From positions 1 through 5,011 of the forward strand of contig CAQBGY010000286.1 in the NCBI GenBank assembly GCA_948759685.1: 5,011 nucleotides of DNA, given 5' to 3'. Source of the DNA: an uncultured Eubacterium sp. Its GTDB lineage: Bacteria; Bacillota_A; Clostridia; Lachnospirales; Lachnospiraceae. Position 1 is the first letter of the stretch; each line of letters opens with the position of its first letter. The translations under genes were made by a program, and so were the position numbers. The notes under the pieces are model-generated. The model was not told the origin of the DNA. It did no database searches and saw only the letters and a list, made by a program, of their open reading frames with translations. This document shows, one piece after another, positions 1 to 5,011 of the stretch.

Positions 1-1
1 A

Positions 2-229
2 GAACTTACCTGTCAGGACGTTAGGACTTTTTTGCTTGCCAAAAAAGAGGAAGGGCTGAAAGCCACAACTTTGAACCTCTATAATTCGGCTATCCGTTTT
101 TTCTATCGGAATGTCCTGCATATCCTTTGGGATGATATCACAGTTCCACGTATGATTCTGGAACACAAGCTTCCAACCATACTGACTGTCGATGAAATCG
201 ACCGTCTGTTAGAAGCTGTCGATGATTAA
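2..229 (+). pseudogene. Tyrosine recombinase/integrase fragment, N-terminal SAM-like domain only
   Basis: The reading frame is open from the window edge (first full codon at 2) to a TAA at 227-229, giving about 75 residues. It contains the pattern DVRTFL, then LKATTLNLYNSAIRFFYRN, then LPTILTVDEIDRLLEAVDD. This is the layout of the N-terminal DNA-binding SAM-like domain of XerC/D-type site-specific recombinases, including the LTxxEIxxLLxA lead-in to the catalytic domain. The protein stops exactly where the catalytic domain should begin. No catalytic Arg, HxxR or Tyr motif was found in any + frame over the next few hundred bases. The 5' end lies outside the window. The fragment therefore cannot be an active recombinase and is best read as a decayed remnant of a mobile element. 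It lies just before a transposase remnant on the same strand. The family assignment is firm, but the parent element cannot be named. Confidence 0.75.
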
Positions 230-390
230 TTATATCGGGAAAAGCAGCTTATATTATATACTGCGTTATTTATTTTCTGGAATTTGTGACGATACATCTT
301 ATATAGCATTAAACTAATTCTAAACGGATTTTGAATTTATTTGCAGGGATGCTTTGTTACTGACTTTTAGTATATCAGATTCATTAAAAA

Positions 391-645
391 GTGTCCAAGC
401 ACCATAAATTGGCACGGCACTTGAACACTAACATACTTCATGCAACTTTTTATTCTGCCTCTTCCGGTTCCGACAATGAGCAGACCACAGCGATCCCTTT
501 GGAAAATAAACTCGTAAAGATGTTCAAGGGCAAAAAATTCATTTACTGTGCACACGCAGGTCTTGGCTCCCTGAACATCCGGAACTTCAACTCCATGGGC
601 GGCCGGGCATTTATTATCACACAGAATTTCAAATTCCAGTTTTAA
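391..645 (+). pseudogene. IS1634/IS4-type DDE transposase fragment, inactive
   Basis: The open frame of 84 residues starts at a GTG with no convincing ribosome binding site and ends at TAA. Residues 26-78 (GSDNEQTTAIPLE, KKFIYC, GLGSLNIRNFNSMGGRAFIITQ) match, from memory of the family, the central part of IS1634/IS4-group DDE transposases. There the motif normally reads (A/S)DAGLGS with Asp as a catalytic residue. Here it reads AHAGLGS, with His at residue 55. Full-length members have roughly 450-600 residues, so most of the protein is missing. Before residue 26 the match is in another frame: codons from 447 read FLFCLF, like the expected LAFSLF, and one base would have to be restored near 464-466 to join the two. 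After residue 78 the similarity stops abruptly. Bases 230-390 upstream carry nothing recognisable. This is a relic, not a gene. Confidence 0.75.
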
Positions 646-686
646 CCACTTCTGTTATCTAAGTCTCAAATACTATCACAGACAAC

Positions 687-725
687 TAGCGGGCAACAAT
701 TCCCTTTCGAAAAAGTTGTCCGCTA
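687..725. repeat. 11-bp inverted repeat / hairpin
   Basis: Bases 687-697 (TAGCGGGCAAC) pair with 715-725 (GTTGTCCGCTA) over 11 bp with a single G-T wobble, leaving a 17-nt loop. No run of T follows on either strand, so it is not a textbook intrinsic terminator. It lies about 50 nt downstream of the minus-strand glycosidase stop and about 40 nt after the transposase relic. It may be a weak terminator or mRNA 3' end for the sugar operon, or the end or recombination site of a decayed mobile element. The sequence does not decide between these. Confidence 0.6.
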
Positions 726-776
726 CGTATATTTTATATGTTATTACATCGTCATTTTGAATATGAATCTAATTTT

Positions 777-2459
777 TCACCAATTTATATGCCCAGAAAC
801 TTTTAATGGTTTCCCACCGTATATGTAATCATTGGATACATGTTTATAAATCATTTTAGGATTCTCAGAACAGTGATCCAACAATCGAATTACTGTATTT
901 CCCTTCCATTCAACTCGTACCTTGAACTGAAAACAAGGAATAGAATTTATAATTCGGTAAACATTCTCTTCGGTAATATAACTTTCCAACGGATATTTAA
1001 ATTGAATCTCCTGTCCTGCCTCTGCATTCTGAATGACCACATAGTTTCCTTCTATTTTAAACAGTATCTCCGCACCTTCAGAAAATATCTGTAATTTTGT
1101 TTTTTCCCAATATGCCGGAATACGCACACGCACTTTCTGCGTATATTTTTTTGGAATAACTGCAAATTTTCCTTCAAACGGTTCATAACTAATCAGTTCC
1201 GCATACTCATTCTCAAAAGAATAATGAAAATTAACATCAAACCCCTGAATGGTAGGACGAATCATTTTTTCTGCTATCAAATGGAAACTGCGCATCGCAT
1301 GGCCGGAACAGCACAGCATCAAAGAAGCTGGAACAAAACGATGTTCAGAAAAATCTGTCCACAGAAAACCTCCTTCGCTCTTATCTAATACATCATCACC
1401 ATAATAATCATATGGTAATGTATTTAATGTATCCGGATATTCTCCGAAAACCCAACGAAATTCCTCATCTGTAATTCTTCCCTCATGAGCCAGTTCACGA
1501 TGCCATTCACTTTTTGTAAGGAATTGTGCTTCTTTTGTCTGATTTCTTACATATCGGTCAATCTGTTCATAATATGAAACATCCACCGTTTCAGCAAGAT
1601 GAATTGCGCTGTATATTAATTCCATATTGCTGCACGCTGGCTCTGTACATGGTGTTGATCCATATCTCGTCACATAAGAGGACAGTCGATCATGTATTTT
1701 CTTTCCCCTTGTCAGCAATGACTCATCCTGTGTCAACCTTGCTGCCCGTAAAACTCCACTCAACACCGAAATGCCAGATCGATATAACTGATTCCCAGCA
1801 ATGTCTCCATTCTCATCAAAAAAACCAGTCGATAAATCCATGCAGTAATATGCCAGTCCCACTCCAAGTGCCCTTGCCTTTTCGTCTCCAAACAACTCAT
1901 AGCATTTGAGCAAAGGATCTATGATTTCTCCCAGAGCAATTGGTCCCATTCCAATATTATGGATAATCTCCGGATCAAATATCCGCTGATTTCCAAATTG
2001 ATGTGACATATGAAACAGAGTTTCTATCATCTTTTTCATGATATGAACCAACCGCTCATCTTGTTCTTCCATATACCAATATAAGAGTGCGTGCAAGGCT
2101 CTTGACTGCTCCCACAGGCACATTTTATAGGATTTGTTCCATGGGGAAGAACTGCTGTGAATCAAAAAATCCAGTGGTGATATCTGACGTAAAAATAATT
2201 CACGCTGCTTTTTTTCTATTTCTATTCCTTCCTGACTTCCGCAGAGATCACGTGCACATATTTCCCCATAAATTGCATACGGCAACACCTCGCTCCAATC
2301 CAAACGATGATGAACAAAATGTGGCTTTTTCTCTCCAAGTGTCACTCCCACATACGGAACATAATCATGATCCGCATCATAATTGAGTGTCATATGTCGT
2401 AGACATGATTCTGCTGCATCCGCAAAGTTTAAACTTTTAGGTCCTCTGCTTGTTTCCAT
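777..2459 (-). CDS. Putative cytoplasmic glycosidase, (alpha/alpha)6-barrel, GH127/DUF1680-like
   Basis: A 560-residue protein with no signal peptide or membrane segment, so probably cytosolic. Residues about 1-400 are rich in helices and fit a six-hairpin (alpha/alpha)6 barrel. Landmarks are HHRLDWSEVLPYAIYGE (50-66), NIGMGPIALGE (168-178), CTEPACSNME (271-280), DRYVRNQTKEAQF (301-313) and CCSGHAMRS (383-391). From about 410 a beta-sandwich follows, with VRVRIPAYW (443-451) and a Gly-Tyr...Gly-Gln stretch at 471-483, as in beta-L-arabinofuranosidases of GH127/DUF1680. In that family a Glu and Cys residues, including an adjacent Cys pair, bind zinc and one Cys is the nucleophile. E273, C276, C383 and C384 are candidate equivalents. 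The usual GH127 N-terminal RGH...GHYLSA region is not visible, so this is a distant relative or another six-hairpin family. The gene ends a sugar ABC operon, 73 nt after the second permease, and would act on the imported saccharide. Linkage specificity is unknown. Confidence 0.65.
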   Translation of the reverse strand: METSRGPKSLNFADAAESCLRHMTLNYDADHDYVPYVGVTLGEKKPHFVHHRLDWSEVLPYAIYGEICARDLCGSQEGIEIEKKQRELFLRQISPLDFLIHSSSSPWNKSYKMCLWEQSRALHALLYWYMEEQDERLVHIMKKMIETLFHMSHQFGNQRIFDPEIIHNIGMGPIALGEIIDPLLKCYELFGDEKARALGVGLAYYCMDLSTGFFDENGDIAGNQLYRSGISVLSGVLRAARLTQDESLLTRGKKIHDRLSSYVTRYGSTPCTEPACSNMELIYSAIHLAETVDVSYYEQIDRYVRNQTKEAQFLTKSEWHRELAHEGRITDEEFRWVFGEYPDTLNTLPYDYYGDDVLDKSEGGFLWTDFSEHRFVPASLMLCCSGHAMRSFHLIAEKMIRPTIQGFDVNFHYSFENEYAELISYEPFEGKFAVIPKKYTQKVRVRIPAYWEKTKLQIFSEGAEILFKIEGNYVVIQNAEAGQEIQFKYPLESYITEENVYRIINSIPCFQFKVRVEWKGNTVIRLLDHCSENPKMIYKHVSNDYIYGGKPLKVSGHINW

Positions 2460-2465
2460 TTATTT

Positions 2466-2475
2466 CTTCCTTCCT
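2466..2475 (-). promoter_or_regulatory. Ribosome binding site of the glycosidase gene
   Basis: On the minus strand AGGAAGGAAG lies 6 nt before the ATG at 2459. This supports that start. The 73-nt spacer after the second permease holds no visible promoter or terminator, which fits co-transcription. Confidence 0.7.
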
Positions 2476-2532
2476 ATCACATCAAACGAAAATATTACAA
2501 CTCGTCCTGTCCAAAACTTTCAAAAAATATAA

Positions 2533-3366
2533 TCAGCCTTTGATACCTGTCATTGCTATTCCTTCTATAATATATTTCTGCGCCGATATATACACCAGTA
2601 CAACTGGCAGTATTACGATACTGCACGCTGCCATAAGCACCGGCCAGTCTGTAAAATACAATCCCTTAAATGTATTCAGCATCAATGGAAGAGTGAATTT
2701 CTCCTGTGTATTTAAAAATAACATAGGATATAAAAAACTGTTCCAATTCTGCAAAAACGAAAAAATAAACAAAGAACTCAATGCAGGTTTGATCAATGGA
2801 AGGGTCAGCCTGAAAAAGATTCCAGGATATGAACATCCGTCTAATTTTCCAGCCTCCATAATCGAATCCGGCAATCCCATTATAAATTGTCTCAGCATAA
2901 ATATGCCAAAGGGGTAACAGAATGCCGTCGGAAGAATCAACGCCAAATGAGTGTCTATCAACCCTGCTTTTTGAAACATCTGGAACAGTGGAATCATAAT
3001 TACCTGTTCAGGAATCATCATCGTTGCAAGCACCAAAAGAAAAATCAGTTCACGGAATTTGAATTGCAACTTTGCAAATGCAAAGGCAGCCATTGAAGCT
3101 GTTAAAAGCTGAATTACTACTACAGTCAATACTATCTTTATACTGTTTACAAATGCACGTCCAAACGGAACTAATTCCCAAACTTTTCTAAAATTAGAAA
3201 ACACCAACGGATCTGGAAAGATTTTTGGTGGATACTCATATACCGCATAAGTTTCTTTAAATGCAGTTGCTATCATCCAATAAAACGGGAATATCATTAT
3301 AATACAGATAGCAATAAGTATAATGTGTTTTATAACTGAAAACACTTTTTTGCTTTCAACTCTCAT
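2533..3366 (-). CDS. Carbohydrate ABC transporter permease, MalG/UgpE-like (CUT1)
   Basis: Inner-membrane subunit of a sugar importer, 277 residues, the usual length for this family. Six hydrophobic segments lie at about 10-30, 73-98, 107-130, 139-160, 194-215 and 242-262. The cytoplasmic EAA loop that docks the ATPase is at 171-194, reading EAGKLDG, then LTLPLIKP. The second Ala of the classical EAA is Gly here, which is a tolerated variation. The C-terminal ending IIEGIAMTGIKG is typical of MalG-type subunits. The ATG overlaps the end of the upstream permease gene by 11 nt and has a strong ribosome binding site, indicating translational coupling. It should form the transmembrane pore as a heterodimer with that neighbour. 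The substrate is not readable from this subunit. Family call is very secure; a specific sugar is not claimed. Confidence 0.95.
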   Translation of the reverse strand: MRVESKKVFSVIKHIILIAICIIMIFPFYWMIATAFKETYAVYEYPPKIFPDPLVFSNFRKVWELVPFGRAFVNSIKIVLTVVVIQLLTASMAAFAFAKLQFKFRELIFLLVLATMMIPEQVIMIPLFQMFQKAGLIDTHLALILPTAFCYPFGIFMLRQFIMGLPDSIMEAGKLDGCSYPGIFFRLTLPLIKPALSSLFIFSFLQNWNSFLYPMLFLNTQEKFTLPLMLNTFKGLYFTDWPVLMAACSIVILPVVLVYISAQKYIIEGIAMTGIKG

Positions 3367-4231
3367 AATTCACCCACCTTTTTGAAATAATATTTTGGAA
3401 TACTGTTAATACCAACAATACTATGAAAAAGATAACCGCAGCCGTACAGCTCTGACCCATTTTAAATAATTTGAATCCGTAATCGTAAATGTGCATTACA
3501 AACACGTAGCTAGCCTTTGCTGGTCCTCCTTCTGTCATTACATATGCCAAATCAAATACTTTAAAACTTGCAATCGTTGTCATAATAAACGTAAAAAATA
3601 TAGTTGGAGACATCATCGGAAGTGTAATACGAATAAAACGTGTCCATGCATTAGCACCATCAACCATGGCTGCCTCATAGTACACACGCGGTACTCCTTC
3701 CAACCCAGCAATATAAATAACAATATTGTATCCAAGGTTGCACCAGAGTCCTATTAATCCAATTGTTATCATTACAGTTCGCGTATCACCAAGAAGATTG
3801 ACTCGTCCAAGCTTGATACATTCTAAAAAATAATTCAAAATTCCACAATTGGGCTCCAGAATCCATAACCATATCATTGATACCCCAACTGAACTTGCAA
3901 CAATTGGTAGAAAGAAAATTAATCTGTATCCAACCTTACCTTTGATACCTTGGATTGCTGCTGCAATCAGTAATGCAAATACTATATTTCCCGGTATGTA
4001 AATTAGCGAATATTTCAACGTATTTAGAATGGATTTATAAAATACCGGATCGTGAAATTCTGTAATATAATTTTGAATTCCAATAAAAACCGGATCTGAA
4101 ATTGCATTCCATTTACAAAAACTATAATAAAAAACGCTGATAATCGGGATAACCGAAAACAACAGCAAACCAAGCACCTGTGGTGCAATAAAAATGTATC
4201 CCCAGATACAATCGCGTCTCCTTTGCCTCAT
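3356..4231 (-). CDS. Carbohydrate ABC transporter permease, MalF/UgpA-like (CUT1)
   Basis: Inner-membrane subunit of a sugar importer, 291 residues, typical of the short UgpA/MsmF-type. A basic N-terminus (MRQRRRD) precedes the first membrane segment at about 12-35. Further segments lie near 70-95, 101-124, 152-175, 209-228 and 262-281. The EAA loop is complete at 186-208 (EAAMVDGANAW, then ITLPMMSP) and the family signature TEGGP is at 233-237. The ATG has AAGG 5 nt upstream plus a second purine run, GGGAAGG, further out. It lies 262 nt downstream of the solute-binding protein gene and overlaps the MalG-like gene by 11 nt. It would pair with that subunit and receive sugar from the binding protein. 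No ATPase gene is in the window; a shared MsmK-type ATPase is the usual solution in Firmicutes. Confidence 0.95.
   Translation of the reverse strand: MRQRRRDCIWGYIFIAPQVLGLLLFSVIPIISVFYYSFCKWNAISDPVFIGIQNYITEFHDPVFYKSILNTLKYSLIYIPGNIVFALLIAAAIQGIKGKVGYRLIFFLPIVASSVGVSMIWLWILEPNCGILNYFLECIKLGRVNLLGDTRTVMITIGLIGLWCNLGYNIVIYIAGLEGVPRVYYEAAMVDGANAWTRFIRITLPMMSPTIFFTFIMTTIASFKVFDLAYVMTEGGPAKASYVFVMHIYDYGFKLFKMGQSCTAAVIFFIVLLVLTVFQNIISKRWVNYES
3374..3380 (-). promoter_or_regulatory. Ribosome binding site of the MalG-like permease inside the upstream gene
   Basis: AAGGTGG on the minus strand ends 7 nt before the ATG at 3366 and lies within the last codons of the upstream permease gene. It fixes the start and explains the 11-nt overlap as translational coupling, which would help make the two pore subunits in equal amounts. 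Confidence 0.75.
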
Positions 4232-4493
4232 ATTGACCTTAATCCTTCCCTGATTATATTTTTATTGTAATGATTTAGTGCCATGCGGATTTTTAGCAAA
4301 TATGTAAACCACACTGTGTAGATGGTCATATTTTTGAAATTCATATAGTGAGCTAAGGCTCTGAATCACCACATTTGTTTCGCATATTCCATTATATTCC
4401 AGCCCTGTTCTTATTTTCTTTGAGTGCCGGAACTGAAGCATGTTTCTCTCACACTTTATGTTCCGGCACCCAAACATATCTGCTCTTACTTAC
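4232..4493 (-). other. Intercistronic region between binding-protein and permease genes
   Basis: These 262 nt separate the binding-protein stop from the MalF-like start, longer than the other junctions of this operon (73 nt and an 11-nt overlap). The region holds the inverted repeat at 4424-4469, a short near-palindrome at 4309-4321 (CCACACTGTGTAG), and two TATAAT hexamers on the minus strand (4391-4396 and 4253-4258) that lack good -35 partners. A 71-codon minus-strand frame (4262-4477) has no good ribosome binding site and matches no family I recognise; it runs through the hairpin and is not called a gene. The region most likely shapes mRNA processing or stability between the first and later genes. 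Confidence 0.6.
4424..4469 (-). repeat. Perfect 10-bp inverted repeat, probable intercistronic mRNA hairpin
   Basis: GTGCCGGAAC at 4424-4433 and GTTCCGGCAC at 4460-4469 are exact reverse complements, separated by a 26-nt loop. The stem is GC-rich in an AT-rich context. It starts 24 nt downstream of the solute-binding protein stop. After the stem the minus strand reads TCAAAGAAAATAAG, with no T tract, so it is not a standard intrinsic terminator. By analogy with malE-malF and other binding-protein operons, it may protect the upstream message from 3' exonucleases, so that binding protein exceeds permease. That role is inferred. Confidence 0.75.
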
Positions 4494-4505
4494 TTACTGA
4501 CTGAC
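4485..4505. repeat. Tetranucleotide repeat across the binding-protein stop codon
   Basis: Read on the + strand, this is CTTA three times, then CTGA twice, then C. On the minus strand it covers the last codons of the binding-protein gene, its TAA stop and the first untranslated bases. Slippage would still meet another TAA nearby, so the effect on the protein would be small. It is too short to call a phase-variable switch. Confidence 0.5.
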
Positions 4506-5011
4506 AATCTGATTGATCTGATCCTGTAAGCTCTGTAAAGTTGTTTGTACATCTGCAAAATTAACAAACATCTCATCTTCTGCGTTAGAAAGTGCCTTGC
4601 CTGTTTCAGGATACAAAGAATCTTCCACATATCCTCGCACGCCTTCTTCACGATATTTTTTCCAGATTTCTTTATGTTCAGGTAAAGGCTCATTCATAAA
4701 TGTTGCTTCATCCAGCCCCGGCAAATTAACAGATGGGATACAGTTTCCATTGTCCTTCAGACGGAATGTCTGGCCTTCTTCTCCAAGGAAATAGCTCATA
4801 AATCTCCATGCCGTCTCCTTATCCTTTGAATTTGCTGACATTCCAAGCGGAACGGAACTAATAAACACTGTACGATCTCCCGTAAGACCTGCAGGTATCG
4901 GGCAAATATCAAATTCAAAGTCCTTTATGTCTTTGAAAAGTGGCATTAACCATCTTCCTGCTTCCACAAACGCAAGCTGCTGACCCATAAACAAACCATT
5001 GGGATCTATTT
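4494..5011 (-). CDS. Extracellular sugar-binding protein, family 1, C-terminal part (partial)
   Basis: The frame is open from the window edge to a TAA at 4494-4496, giving 171 complete residues. The N-terminal half, including any lipoprotein signal, lies beyond position 5011. The visible part begins IDPNGLFMGQQLAFVEAGRW, matching the F..G.xAM...GxW motif of CUT1 binding proteins. Next come FDICPIPAG at about 33-41, then VPLGMSANSKDKETAWRFMSYF, the conserved hinge-adjacent helix of the family (A.SKnKe.AW.F..y). The C-terminal stretch LQSLQDQINQIVSQ is the usual closing amphipathic helix. The protein would hold an oligosaccharide on the cell surface and deliver it to the two permeases encoded downstream. 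An internal TTG at 4994 is not the start: the frame and homology continue upstream. Ligand identity cannot be read. Confidence 0.92.
   Translation of the reverse strand, partial: IDPNGLFMGQQLAFVEAGRWLMPLFKDIKDFEFDICPIPAGLTGDRTVFISSVPLGMSANSKDKETAWRFMSYFLGEEGQTFRLKDNGNCIPSVNLPGLDEATFMNEPLPEHKEIWKKYREEGVRGYVEDSLYPETGKALSNAEDEMFVNFADVQTTLQSLQDQINQIVSQ

Noticed and set aside
367..555. 62-codon minus-strand open frame
   Set aside because: It is antisense to the transposase relic, whose + strand frame has clear family motifs.
687..725. Intrinsic terminator for the sugar operon
   Set aside because: The stem is convincing but no T run follows it on the minus strand, so it is recorded only as an inverted repeat.
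840..2917. Plus-strand open frames at 840-1094, 1526-1909, 2087-2386 and 2450-2917
   Set aside because: They lie antisense to the glycosidase and permease genes, show no family motifs and have compositions expected of shadow frames.
4309..4321. Near-palindrome CCACACTGTGTAG as an operator
   Set aside because: Too short, single copy, with no promoter next to it; a chance match is likely in an AT-rich spacer.
4253..4396. Two minus-strand TATAAT hexamers as internal promoters
   Set aside because: No acceptable -35 hexamer at 16-18 nt from either, and the downstream one would start the transcript at or inside the ribosome binding site region.
4262..4477. 71-codon minus-strand open frame between binding-protein and permease genes
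   Set aside because: Weak ribosome binding site, no recognisable family, and its first codons coincide with the 4424-4469 hairpin; more likely untranslated spacer.

Overview
The window looks like low-GC Firmicutes DNA, most probably a gut Clostridia/Lachnospiraceae-type genome. This is inferred from the AT-rich composition, the strong AGGAAGG- and AAGGTGG-type ribosome binding sites, a sugar ABC operon with no ATPase gene of its own in view, and remnants of insertion-sequence and integrase types that are common in that group. No rRNA, tRNA, CRISPR array or phage module was seen.

Positions 1-776 are a mobile-element graveyard on the + strand. First comes the tail of a truncated tyrosine recombinase that keeps only its N-terminal DNA-binding (SAM-like) part. 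Next is a short internal piece of an IS1634/IS4-type DDE transposase, in which the expected catalytic Asp is His and an apparent frameshift is present. An 11-bp inverted repeat follows at 687-725. These bases contain no intact gene.

Positions 777-5011 are one minus-strand carbohydrate operon, read from high to low coordinates: the C-terminal part of an extracellular solute-binding protein (cut by the window edge), a 262-nt intercistronic region with a perfect 10-bp inverted repeat, a MalF/UgpA-like permease, an overlapping MalG/UgpE-like permease, and a 560-residue putative cytoplasmic glycosidase. The enzyme resembles the GH127/DUF1680 (alpha/alpha)6-barrel plus beta-sandwich group but is divergent.

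The simplest reading is that the binding protein captures an oligosaccharide outside the cell. The two permeases import it, powered by an ATPase encoded elsewhere (a shared MsmK-type ATPase is usual in Firmicutes). The glycosidase then trims it inside the cell. The substrate cannot be fixed from sequence. The most interesting items are the divergent Cys-Cys glycosidase and the hairpin between the binding-protein and permease genes. No clearly new multi-gene system was found.
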